60,000 bases of DNA from Cryptomeria japonica (Eukaryota > Streptophyta > Pinopsida > Cupressales > Cupressaceae), in the NCBI RefSeq assembly GCF_030272615.1, contig NC_081409.1:21208260-21268259 (forward strand). The letters run 5' to 3'. The notes beneath the pieces were generated by a model that did no database searches, was not told the origin of the DNA, and worked only from the letters and a program-made list of their open reading frames with translations. The position numbers and the translations under genes were made by a program. This document shows, one piece after another, positions 23,172-33,239 of this stretch. Within the stretch, counting starts at the first letter, position 1, and each line of letters begins with the position of its first letter.

Positions 23172-24696
23172 TGATAGGGAGGACCCCTAGATTTCTAGAG
23201 TCAACTTGACTCACTCCAAGGCTTCCTTCCTAACCTAACCCAAGAATACTTCTCTCTATTCCCCTAATCAACTCTAGGTCCTCACTACCGAGGGTTGATA
23301 CTTTGCACCTTGTGAATTCACTTTCGTAAATCCACCAACTCACTAATCCACTAAATCTAACCAGACACCTTGCAGGGTTTGCTCTACCATGGATTATACC
23401 TACAACTTTTGCTAAGTTGTTTTCCTCCTCATGCTTGGATCTTCTCTCCCTTTGATCCCATCTTCCTCTGGTCTGAGGCTAACAGCCTAGACTCCAGTCT
23501 ATCCTGCAAGTGATTCCTCTTGGTCACTGATACCTAGCTAAGCTATCATCAAGCTCGCCTAGGGCCAGTCTGCTGAAATGAACGATGTCATTCCCTGGTC
23601 TGCTACAATTGAAACTCTACTATACATGGTTGGCTCTTCTTGACAACCTCCAATGGTTGTGTGGATCCCACGATGGAGAAACAAGACAGAGCCATGTTGA
23701 CAATTGCTTGTCACCAACAGAAAAACACAAAATAGAAAGATAACTTTATCTACAGAGCCGAGCTTGGCACGACTTCAAAATTGGAACTTACAAAACACAA
23801 AAAAGTACCCTCTATTCTACCACACTACCATTTGAAGATTTGAGCCATTATTTACAGTTTTCAAACAAAAATTGAACTCTGAGAAAGGAATCAGAAAATG
23901 GTATTCAAATTGTTATTCAAAAGATGTTCTTCATGGAATCAAAAACCATCCAAGTTTCCAGCCTATCCAACCCTTTACAGAATGCCCATTTGGTCTTTTA
24001 TAGCCTCTATGACTTGTCATGAATCATCCCTAACAGACGAGATTGAACTCGACACAATTGGTTTCCTATTGTAACTGTCTTTCAACCTCCATCGGGTCAT
24101 TGGGTTAGCACTGCAACACTTATCGAGACGTCCGATGGCAGTTTACAACTCACTTGTTTTCCTATCGGGTCATTGGAGTAGCATCGAAACACTTACTCCG
24201 ATGTCCAATGATATTTAAAAAATTGCGCACTTCCTCGTCGGTTTCCATCGGGTCATCGAAGTAGCAACAAAAAATTCTTGCCGATGGCCGATGGTGCGCT
24301 CCACTTCCTCATCGGTTTATCGGCGTAGCTCCCAACCTATTATGTTGATAGCCAATGATGCGCTCCACACATTATGCTTTCCCATCAGGTTATCAGGCGG
24401 CACAAAAACTAGACTTGCCAATACCCGATGGCTCCACTCTAAACTCACTCCATTCGATCCAATCCAATGGCGACTTCATCGAATCATCGGGGCAGGTGGA
24501 AAACACTTCCGCCGATAGCTGATGGCAACTCATCAGGTTATCGGGATAAGTATAGCCGATACATGTATTTTTCAAAAGAAGTCAAAATGCACTCCAAGCT
24601 CCAATCAGACAACCTAATGGACTAGAACCAGTCCTTATGCTAAAATTGCCAAAATTTGAAAAGGGTCTTTGCTCACCCTTAGGTGCTCCTGCACCA
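23172..24696 (-). repeat. Chromovirus 3' LTR, 1525 bp
   Basis: The plus strand runs from TGATAGGGAGGACCCC to GGTGCTCCTGCACCA. Both edges are fixed: the left by where the interrupted LTR homology stops, the right by the PPT. The minus-strand start TGGTGCAGGAGCACC is shared with the solo LTR at 34343-35876, whose body differs. Confidence 0.85.
24080..24570. repeat. CATCGGGTCATCGG repeats in the U3 of the chromovirus LTR
   Basis: About seven degenerate units of 55-85 bp start with CATCGGGTCAT or a variant (24090, 24164, 24247, 24309, 24383, 24480, 24531) and contain a CCGATGG-type word. They lie just inside the minus-strand LTR start, where enhancers sit. Related repeats occur in a Copia LTR at 28320-28680. 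Confidence 0.75.
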
Positions 24697-24712
24697 TACT
24701 CCCCACACGAAA
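24697..24712 (-). other. Polypurine tract of the chromovirus
   Basis: The minus strand has TTTCGTGTGGGGAGTA immediately before the LTR start TGGTGCAGG. Confidence 0.78.
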
Positions 24713-24959
24713 AATCAAGTCCCCCTAGGGGTGGCAAGGCGACATCAATGCTCAGTCGTTTGAAATCAAATTCTACAACCCAAGTGGCTTTGGCTTCAGG
24801 TAATTTGCGCCACTTGATTAAGTGTTCCATATACATGTCATGCCTCGTTTGCTTCTGCACCCTGGAATCTAAAATATGTTCTGCCTGTGGTTTAGAAACG
24901 GGTGGTACTGGAATATCACTGAGAATATTTTCCCCTTCTGGATTTGGTCCATCTGACAC
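24697..24959 (-). pseudogene. pol: Chromodomain at the integrase carboxyl end
   Basis: The frame ending pol holds a chromodomain at about residues 26-68 of the open frame that starts at 24959: AEHILDSRVQKQ at its beginning, then YLIKW-like EHLIKWRKLPE and ATWVVEFDF. In chromoviruses this domain steers integration towards marked chromatin. The open frame itself runs on into the LTR (to 24582), but the domain ends well before the LTR edge. It is out of frame with the integrase segment at 24962-25153, so at least one frameshift separates them. Identification is strong. Confidence 0.9.
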
Positions 24960-24961
24960 TG

Positions 24962-25535
24962 CTACGGGACCTTAAACCGAACCAAGTCTTGGACATTAAA
25001 CACAGGGTACAATGCCAAATCTGTGGGTAAATCTACCTTATAAGCATTTGAGCCATACTTAGCCAAAATTTTGCAAGGACCCATTCGCCGCATCTGAAGC
25101 TTGCTAGGGACTCCCTTCTGCAATCTTGCCTTGTTCAGATGTACCATAACCATGTCTCCAACTACAAATTGAATGTCCTTTCGCCTCTCATCTGCTTTAT
25201 CCTTAATCCTCTACATAGCGTCGATCAAGGTTCTTTGCACTTGTTCATGCACCTCTTTCATAGACTAAGTGAAATCCTCTGCATGTCCACTTTTTCCTTC
25301 CAGGCTTCTTAAATCTCTAAGTTCACAAACACCGTGTGGGTGGAGTCCATAAACAATCTCAAAAGGACTCTTGCCTGTAGTTCTGTTGACACGGTCATTA
25401 TAGGCAAATTCTGCTTGTGGTAGCACTTGATCCCACATTTGTCCATATTATTTTGTCAGGCACCTTAGAAGATTACCCGAAACACGGTTAATGACCTCGG
25501 TTTGACCATCTATCTGTGGATGATAAGAAGATCAA
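24962..25535 (-). pseudogene. pol: Integrase, end of catalytic core and carboxyl domain
   Basis: Reading from 25535 downwards in the frame next to the main pol frame gives SYHPQ-DGQTEV, then an AEFAYND stretch, a GKSPFEIVYG stretch and the GPCKILAKYGSNAYKVDLP motif of the Gypsy integrase carboxyl region, all in order. It is broken by stops (near 25450, 25265 and 25215). The final segment 24962-25153 is open. It continues the integrase of 25510-27441 after a frameshift close to 25535. Confidence 0.85.
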
Positions 25536-27441
25536 AAGAAAGGTTAGTTCCCAGTCTTGTCCACAGAGTTTTCCAAAAGTGTCCCATAAACTTCACATCC
25601 ATGTCTGAAACTATGCTAAGAGGCAACCCATGAATTCTTACCACCTCTTTGAAAAATAAATGTGCAATGTAACTAGCATCATGCGTAGTCTTGCATGAAA
25701 CAAAATGACTCATCTTACTAAACCGGTCAACAATGACAAAGATACTATCCAGGCCAGTCTTGGTTTTTGGTAAACCCACAACAAAATCCCTGTTGATGCA
25801 CTCCCATGGTCTTTTGGGAATTGGTAAAGGTTGGTATAGTTCAGCATTTGAACTAGTACCCTTGGCTTTCTGATACACAATACACTGCTCCACATACTTC
25901 CTGATATCTTTATGCATTTTCGGCCAATAATAGAATCTTTGAACCAACTCAAGTATTTTATTCAGACCAAAATGTCCACTAAGACTTCCATTATGTTTTT
26001 CCTGTATGAGATTTTCCCTCATAGATCCTCTAGGCACACATAATTGACATCCCTTAAACAAAAGACCACTCTGCAATGTGTAATCTGCATACTGGCTATT
26101 GAAATGATTATTAAACTCACTGCATACCTTGTATACCTCAAAAAAGTCTTCATCTTCTCTGTAAAGATCCTTGAAACTCTCCACACATATGCTCTGCAAA
26201 GTCACTTCTTGGACAGTGAGAAGTTTTCTACTTAAGGCATCTGCTATCTTGTTCAGCTGTCCCTTTTTGTGTTTGATAGTGAAAGTATATGCCTGTAGGT
26301 ATTCTATCCATTTGATGTGTCTATTGCTCAACTTTTCTTGAGAATTGATAAAACTCAAGGCTTGGTTATCTGTAAACACGACAAATTCTTTGGGAAAAAG
26401 ATAATGCCTCCACTTCCTAAGAGCTTGCACTAAAGCATAAATTTTTAAGTCATAGGATGAGTATCTCTTCTTGGCATCATTCAATTTCTCACTATAGAAT
26501 GCCACTAGTCTTCCCTCTTGGTTTGAAACAACTCCTACTATTATATGACTAGAATCACATTCTAGGGTAAACAACTTATCAAAACTTGGTAAAACTAGGA
26601 TGAGTTGGGTAGCTATCATCTTTTTAAGCAACTCAAACCCCTGGTTGGCTTCTTTAGGTCTCCTAAACTTAGTTTTCAGCCCACCCTTAATTGTATCAAG
26701 AAAAGGAGCACAAATTTCACTAAAACCTCGAATGAACTTCCTATAAAATTGGGCAAGTCCATGAAAACGTCTTACCTCAGTAGCAGTTTTTGGTGTAGGC
26801 CAACTCTGTGTTGCTTCCACCTTGCTAGGATCCATTTCTAAAGTGCCTTGAGATACTACAAAACCTAGATAAATGAGTTCTTGTTTCATGGATTCACATT
26901 TTTCAAGATTGACTGCCAACTGTTCCTCATGCAGTTTCCTCAATACAATCTGCAAGTGTTCAAGATGCTCTTCCTTTGTTCCGCTAAATATGAGGATATC
27001 ATCCAGGTATACCACTACAAATATACCTATGTAGTCCTTCAACACCTCATTCATCAACCTCATGAAGGTACTAAGGGCGTTAGTAAGCCCAAATGGCATA
27101 ACTAACCACTCATATAACCCCTCGGTAGTCTTAAAAGTTGTTTTCCATTCATCCCCTCCTTTAATCCAGATATGGTGATAACCACTCATTAAATCCATCT
27201 TAGTGAAATACTTTGCTTCTCCAAGACAATCCATTAAATCCTGAATTCTAGGGATAGGAAATCCGTATCTTATGGTGAGTATGTTTATTGCCCGAGAATC
27301 AGTACATAATCTCCATTTACCTCCTTTCTTGGTTTCTAACACCACTGGTACAGCACATGGGCTTATACTTTTTTTTATTAGACCTTGGTCAAGCAGCTCT
27401 TGTCCTTGTCTTGCCACTTCTTTGTTTTGTTCAGGATTCAT
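25510..27441 (-). pseudogene. pol: Chromovirus RT, RNase H and integrase, 643 codons open
   Basis: This is the best preserved pol frame in the window. The RT spans about residues 1-255, with the LVMPFGLTNA motif (113-122) and the YLDD active site (145-148). RNase H covers about 290-405, with FTDNQAL (356-362) and ADALSR (400-405). The integrase zinc region has His483, His490 and Cys520, but the fourth ligand is Tyr523 where the family has Cys. The catalytic core shows Asp552 and Asp613; the Glu lies past a frameshift near 25535. The ATG at 27441 is internal to the family's RT start, so this is a fragment of a longer polyprotein, not a true start. A 1.9-kb open frame suggests moderate age, but it cannot make a working integrase. 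Confidence 0.94.
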
Positions 27442-27712
27442 CTCTGGTGACTTACTGCTTTAGGAGGAGGTAGCATTGCGAGTGTTCCATCACTCACAAT
27501 GTCGTTGAATTGTTCTAACAACTACTGAACCTCTTTAGGTAAACCTTCTTGTTCAGTCTTCTTTTCTTGACTAGGTTTCACTAAGAGAGCATAATGTTCT
27601 CCATTTCCTTTCTTGAGATCTCTCAAAAATTATTTTCCTTCAGCCAACAACACATTAGGACCACTAGTTGTAAGGAAAGAAAGTGCAGAAATACGCTTCC
27701 CTAATGTCAATT
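27442..27712 (-). pseudogene. pol: Decayed region between protease and RT of the chromovirus
   Basis: The minus strand gives a QFNDIVSDGTL motif followed by LPPPKAV, matching the linker ahead of RT in Gypsy polyproteins, with several stops upstream. The usual segment between LPPP and the RT start looks shortened, suggesting a small deletion near 27455. Homology ends at the Copia LTR edge. Confidence 0.65.
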
Positions 27713-28724
27713 TGTAGGGGAAAACAAACTAGTGTTTAAAAATTTACAATATTTATAGAATATGGCATAAGCATGAGCATACACAATTAAACAACATGGA
27801 GATAAAACACACAAAGTTAGCATGGGAAAACCCTTCCGGGAGAAAAACCCACTACCAACAAAAAATGACTTTATTATCAGTATGTCAAATACAATAAAGT
27901 TTAGTCTGCAGACTTCCTTACACTCCATTAAATAATTATTATAGATGTAACAAACAACACTCAGACCAAACTACAGTTCCAGATTGCTCAATAGCTATTC
28001 CAAGTCATAACCTTCATTTGGTTTACATTCGGCTTCAAATACCAAACTGGTCGATCGTTACATCTGCCCGAGATGGTTGGGAAGTCGAACTGTTTCTGTC
28101 GGTCTGCAATCCTGGAAAACCAATTATCCCACATGCATCAAGAAACAGGGTCGGTTCGTATTCATATACACCGACGGGACTATCTTCAGTATCCGAGTGT
28201 TCACCTTTTTGGACCTCAGTTGGATCACACGCCCGCAGTCTGCCTCCACTCCATCGGCCATCGATATAACTTTCAACCGGTAGAGCCGATCGCCCAATGA
28301 TACCCAATCACCAAAGGTGACTCCATCGGGTCATTAGTAAAGCATGTAAAATGTTACCCCAATCTCCGATAACCAAGAGCGAACCTCATCGGGATATCGA
28401 TACCAACCTTGAGAAGTTATCCCGATCTCTGATAGCCAAGAGCACACCTCATCGGTCCATCGGAACCAACCCTGCAAGGTTACCCCGATCTGCATTATTA
28501 TCTCGATAACCTAAAGTGGTCTCATCGGGTCATTCGCTCAAGCCCAAAGCTACTATCTCGATAAGCGAAGCACTCTGAGACAAAACAGAGCGGACTCATC
28601 GGGACTTTGGCATAGCCTTCATCACGTCGACTTGATCGCCGAAGGTGACTTCATCGGGTATCGACAAGAGTTAACCCGATCAGTATGGCCAAATGTCAAG
28701 TGAATTAGATGCACATTTCCAATA
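27713..28724 (-). repeat. Copia 3' LTR, about 1 kb
   Basis: The right edge is set by a minus-strand PPT (TCAAGTGGGAGTT). The LTR start there reads TATTGGAAATG, one base off the standard TGTTGGAAATG, so I infer a point mutation. The left edge TGTAGGGG (27713) is where chromovirus coding stops and is less certain. The U3 half carries CATCGG repeats. Confidence 0.72.
28230..28680. repeat. CATCGG repeats in the U3 of a Copia LTR
   Basis: Units starting CATCGGGTCATT, CATCGGGATATC, CATCGGTCCATC and CATCGGGTATCG begin at about 28325, 28388, 28450, 28521, 28598 and 28654. Each contains CCCGATCT or a similar word. Unit length is 55-75 bp. Confidence 0.77.
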
Positions 28725-28739
28725 AACTCCCACTTGAGG

Positions 28740-29968
28740 ATGAATTCACTGGACCGATTACCATTGCAGACATTACTGAGGAACATGGGTATCAAGACCC
28801 ATAGAATTTGAAAACCACCTAAACTTGTGCGTGCTCACTAGTTTCGTCAAGGCATCTGCAATATTTTTCAGAGTGTCTACCTTGTTAAGATAAATTTTTC
28901 CATCTTTCACCATGTCACAAACAAAGTGATATTGAATATCAACATGCTTCGATCTGGCATGGAAAGTAGGATTCTTCACCAAACATATGGCACTCTGATT
29001 GTCACTCCAAATTTCAACCCGCCCTACATCAAAACCATATCTGAACTCAAATGCCTAAGCTAGATAGCTTCTTTGCAAGCATGTGTGGCCGCCATGTATT
29101 CTTCTTTTGTAGTGGACAAAGCGACTACAACTTGTCGCTTGCTCATCCAACTAATTGCTCCACCATTCAGGACAAAAACATATCCACTAGTGGATCTTCT
29201 GTTGTAACATCCCCTACCCAATCAGAATCTGTATAACCACAAATGCTGAGAGTTCTCTATGAATCCTTTAGATTACCATGATAACACAATGCAAAGTCTA
29301 AAGTACCCTTCAGGTATCTAAGCACTCTCTTTACAGCATCCCAGTGTGGTCTCCCTGGATTCGACATAAACCTGCTAAGTACTCCCACTAGTTGGGCAAT
29401 GTCTGGTCTTGTACAAACCATAGCATACATCAGACTGCCTATAGCACTTGCATAAGGTACACTTTTCATGTCTTCAATCTCTTTTGGAGATTTCAGACTG
29501 TCAAGCACAAACAACTTAGTTCCCTGCAAGATGGGAACAACCTGTGATTTACAGTCAGACATATGAAACCTGTCAAGAATATTGGTTATATACTTTCTCT
29601 GGCTGAGCCAAAGTTTCCTCTTAGATCTATCCCTTTTGATCTCCATTCCCAAAATGTAATTTTCTAGTCCTAAGTCCTTCATTTCAAATTTTATAGAAAG
29701 CTGAGATTTTAAATCTGAGATCATACCTTTTGTGTTTCCTATGAACAACATGTCATCTACATACAAATACATGATAAGAATCCTATCACCATCAGTTTTA
29801 TAGTAAACACAATGATCAGCTTTTGATCTCACAAATCCCAAGGACAAAACAAATGTATCATACTTTTGATACCACATTCTGGGAGACTGTTTCAAACCAT
29901 ACAAAGACTTCTTGAGTTTGCATACCAGATGTTCTTTACCTTTTTCCACAAAGTGCTCAGGCTGGTTT
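28740..29968 (-). pseudogene. pol: Copia RT carboxyl part and RNase H, broken
   Basis: The open frame 29257-29970 encodes the second half of Copia RT: KKSLYGLKQSPR, the active site YVDDMLFIG, the KDLG and MEIKRDRS stretch, and the RPDIAQLVGVLSRFM and RVLRYLKGT motifs that lead to RNase H. RNase H follows with a [10 protein letters not shown] motif at about 29245-29215, a frameshift and stops, and then the open segment 28773-28982 with the ARSKHVDIQYHF and ADALTK motifs of its end. The apparent start of the RT frame at 30054 is false: its first 28 codons come from the opposite strand of the next element. The order RT-RNase H at the 3' end of pol is diagnostic of Copia. Confidence 0.92.
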
Positions 29969-31699
29969 GGGTCATTTAGATATGTAAAATATGATACTAG
30001 AACAGATGAAGAGAAGAGGCAAATAGAAGAGACTATAATTAGTACACTTCTCAAGTTCTGAGTAGTTCCATTGGAAGTGACTGGTTTTCTTCCAAAAGCA
30101 TTATACTCACATATTGATAATAGATGGAAATATGCTATGGACTTGGAGAAGCAAATAAGAGAAAGAGTTTTGGTACATCTCTTTCTAGATATGTTGATAG
30201 ATGAAATAAGAGATCACTTGAAAAAATACCAGACAAATTTTCAAGTAAAACAAAGGGCCTTAAAAATGATGAATGGACTATATCTTGAAGTTGAAAATGA
30301 AACCAAAGAGAAATGAAAGAAGATATTTAGGTTTCAGACTGAAGAGCCAAAAGGTGAAGAAGAAATAGTTGACATCACCGAGCAAGATCTTGCTTCCACT
30401 ATTCAGATAGATGAGGATGTCATAGACACTGAAGCACAGGAAGGAGAGATGATAGAAGGAAGCACCTATGCCAAACTGGTGTCCAATGAATCAGTTTTGG
30501 AACAGGTTAAGCCTTATCCTCCGATCACCCAACAAGTCTCAGTCGAGAAACCTCAGGACACAGATGAAGGCACAGAGGCTCCAAAGGATAAACAAGATGA
30601 ACCTACCTCTCAGGCCACCGACGAGCAAACTTCACAGGTTCCTTCAAGCACCGAGACAATTGCCACTGAAATTCCAAGCAAGGAAACACCAAAGGATACA
30701 ACAGAGGCTACAGGAACTGACAAAAGTGTTTCCTCTACCGAGCAACATATCGAGGAAGGACAAGTCTCCAAAGCCATTGTACCCATTCAATCGGCCTAGG
30801 CATCATCATCAAAGGAGAAGAACGCAAAATGACACAGTTTTAAGGTAGATCTGTCAAAGCCTATTGTGCTACCGAATGTTGACCTAACAAAATTGAAGGG
30901 GCAAGCACTAATAGAATTCGGTGAGCTTTGTAAAGCCAAAGCAGAGCAGGAAAGACAGATAGCTATTCAACAGAAGAACCGAGTACTTCAGAAGGTCAAA
31001 ACATTATTGACAGAAATGATACCTGAAGCTACCATCAATAAAGATGTTGTCATCCATGTGCAACTGGATGAACTACTCACTCAATTGGAGGAATCTAGAG
31101 TAGAAGCATCAGAATACCTTATCAAATTGAAGGAAAAAGAGCTAACTGCCAATATGATTGAAGAAGTACAGAAAACAATTGCTATAGGTAAAATAAAGCT
31201 TATTGAATTCATTGTTGAGTTGTCCCCTCAACTCAAGCATATTATTTATTTATTCCAGAAGTTACGTACATTTTCATTCTTCATCAAAGATATCAAGAAT
31301 AAGAATGAAGTCATTGAAAAGGAGATCACCGATCTCTCAAATAAATTGACTACTGAGCCAAATTCTCTTTAGAATTTTTATTCAAGGCTACAAACACTTA
31401 TGGCTCAACAGCTAGAACTTTGGAATGAAGAGCATAAAATAAGGATGGATATCATGACTCCTCAAACATTATTTATTCCCCATTTGTCATCAGTTCAAGA
31501 GCAGATCAACTGAGCTACCCAATTGTCAACTCAAGTCGAGGGAAGCACTTTAAATGGTTTGATCACACTGTCAGCTGATATTACAGCTCAGATTACAATA
31601 CTAGAAGGTGCCAAGGATGCACTTAAGAACAGTCTTACAGAAGCTCGTACAAAGTATAAATGTATTTTTGATCAGTTGCCCCCACCAAATGGTAACTAG
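29969..31699 (+). pseudogene. Extra ORF (coiled-coil protein) of the element, broken by in-frame stops
   Basis: One reading frame runs from the fusion point to TAG at 31697-31699 and is cut by TGA (30059, 30314, 30830, 31511) and TAG (30797, 31370), with no frameshift. Residue patterns align with the second ORF of the complete element: DEEKRQIEETII corresponds to DDEKEEVEQEII there, YSHIDNRWKYAM to YNSLDNKWCIAI, and a VKTLLTEMIPEA segment to VETLTSLIPDTN. The middle (30450-30800) is a Thr/Glu/Ser/Pro-rich linker where the other protein has a K/E helix. The carboxyl half is predicted helical and coiled. Function is unknown; it is not gag, protease, integrase, RT or RNase H. Confidence 0.75.
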
Positions 31700-31996
31700 T
31701 TTTGATGTTTGTCAAAAAGGGGGAGTGTACCGAACACATGACTGAGCATGAATATCTAAGTATACAGAGTATCCGAGTGTATAGTTGAAATTGTCAGGGG
31801 GAGCATGGAACATCAGGAGCATGTAACATCAAGAGCATGGAACATCAAGTTATGTACAGAATATTGATAAGGGGAGTATGTATTTGAGTATGTATTTGAA
31901 CATTGTATATACTGACATTTCAGTTTATTTTGCAAGTATATAGGTTTTGTATTATGACTTTGAAAGGAGTTTTGTCAAACATACCAAACTAATGTC
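31700..31996 (+). other. 3' untranslated segment with GGGGGAG runs
   Basis: It has no open frame. Near-repeats GGAGCATGGAACATCA and GAGCATGTAACATCA lie at 31800-31850, and purine runs GGGGGAG at 31721 and 31799 resemble polypurine tracts but are not next to an LTR. Confidence 0.55.
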
Positions 31997-32008
31997 AAAA
32001 GGGGAGAT
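31997..32008 (+). other. Polypurine tract
   Basis: AAAAGGGGAGAT precedes the LTR start TGTTGC, identical to the tract at 44968-44979 in the complete element. Confidence 0.88.
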
Positions 32009-33239
32009 TGTTGCTATTTACTAAGTTGTCATTAGTTTTATGCCCAAAGTCATTCTATATACTCTAGTCGGTTAATACTACTGAAAAGTCCAGTCGGTAA
32101 ACACCAAGGTCACCGGTGTCGGTTACAGAAGAAAGACAAGTCACCAAGATGATACACACCAAGCTGTGAACTGAGACATATGCAGAATGTCTACCGGGTA
32201 AGGTTTATATATTTACCGAGCAGCAAAGAAGGAATACCAAGTTAATCTGAACCGAGTGAAAACGTGTTACCAAATTCAATGAACCTGGACACACATGTGA
32301 AACGTGTTACATAATTCAAGAAGACGAAATCGTTACTACATAAGAAATTGCATTTAAAGATTTTGTATGATTTTGAGGAAGAATATCCAATGAAATAATT
32401 TCTACATTTATTCATTCAATAAAACATGTTTGTATGATCGAAGCATGAACAGATCATCATCTCAGAGATCTATATAAACAGAATGATTTGAGTATATGAG
32501 ATGATATGATATGTAAAGTCAATCAAGAAAAGAGACAAAAAGGAATGACATAGTTCAGTATGAAGAAAGAAGATTGATAGAGATAATCACAGGTTACCGA
32601 GAAGGTTTCAGAGAACAGTTTAAGAGGACAAAGTATACAAAAGTGGTTACCGAGTTGATTTATCAATTACCGAGGAATGCTATGAGCAAGGTAATTTTAT
32701 ATTGAGCACATAGAGTCTGCTATAACATTTCAGATGTGAAGTTGCAGATATTTTGTAAAGATTTTTGACTGAAATTTTAAATTGTAATAGAAACCTTTAA
32801 CAGGGTAAAAGACTCTAATAAAGTCTATAAATTGTAAAGCCTTTAACCAGGTACAACATTTTGTAGAAGTGTTTGTAAAATCCTTTAGCAAGGTAGATCT
32901 AAAGATCTTTATACTCCTAACAGGGTAAGCTATCAAAAATGGCTAAACATGAAGCTCTAACCAAGCAATCTTGATTACTATAGTAGTGAAGTTGTGGGTG
33001 CCATCCCCACCGCAGTTTTTCTCTCTAACCAAGAGTTTCTGCGTGACCAAAAATTTTTGTGTTATGGAGTGATATTTTGATGTATGTTATTTCTATGATT
33101 ATGTTTCAATATTACATATCTTTGAGATCAACAAAACATAGTTTGTGTTTATCAGTTAAAAAAAATTTCATGAAAAGTTTTGAAGTACTGATTCACCCCT
33201 CCCCTCTCAGTACATTAGCCTTCCAAGTAAAACCTAACA
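32009..33239 (+). repeat. 3' LTR, about 1.2 kb
   Basis: It starts TGTTGCTATTTAC and contains ACCGAG, CCGGT and TCGGTTA words in its first half, then CACCCCTCCCCTCTCAG near the end. The end is either ...CAGTACA (33214) or ...CCTAACA (33239); gag sequence of the next element follows, and without the other LTR I cannot choose. Confidence 0.7.

Larger units (their letters stand above)
23172..27712 (-). mobile_element. Ty3/Gypsy chromovirus, 3' LTR and broken pol
   Basis: On the minus strand the order is RT, RNase H, integrase, chromodomain, PPT, 3' LTR, which is the Gypsy order with the chromodomain that defines chromoviruses. It inserted into the 5' LTR of the LARD-like element; the left flank is GGGGG. 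Gag, protease and the 5' LTR are absent because a Copia element interrupts at 27713 and nothing beyond continues it. Confidence 0.92.
27713..29968 (-). mobile_element. Copia retrotransposon, 3' LTR and end of pol, truncated inside RT
   Basis: It was inserted into the chromovirus. On the minus strand, RT, RNase H, PPT and 3' LTR follow in Copia order. At about 29968 the RT frame stops abruptly and sequence of another element on the opposite strand begins, without any LTR at the joint. Confidence 0.88.
29969..33239 (+). mobile_element. 3' half of a Copia-type element with an extra ORF
   Basis: An extra-ORF remnant (29969-31699), a PPT and a 3' LTR lie in this order on the plus strand. It is related in protein and layout to the complete element at 38469-46100. 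Its gag and 5' LTR are missing; the left edge is an internal-to-internal fusion with the minus-strand Copia. Confidence 0.82.

Noticed and set aside
23172-23260. Possible host gene start after the break in the LARD-like LTR
   Set aside because: The sequence is the chromovirus LTR, as shown by the PPT and pol in proper order behind it.
29970-30054. Hydrophobic amino-terminal extension of the Copia RT frame, resembling a signal peptide
   Set aside because: It is the antisense of the neighbouring plus-strand ORF across the fusion point and not part of the RT protein.
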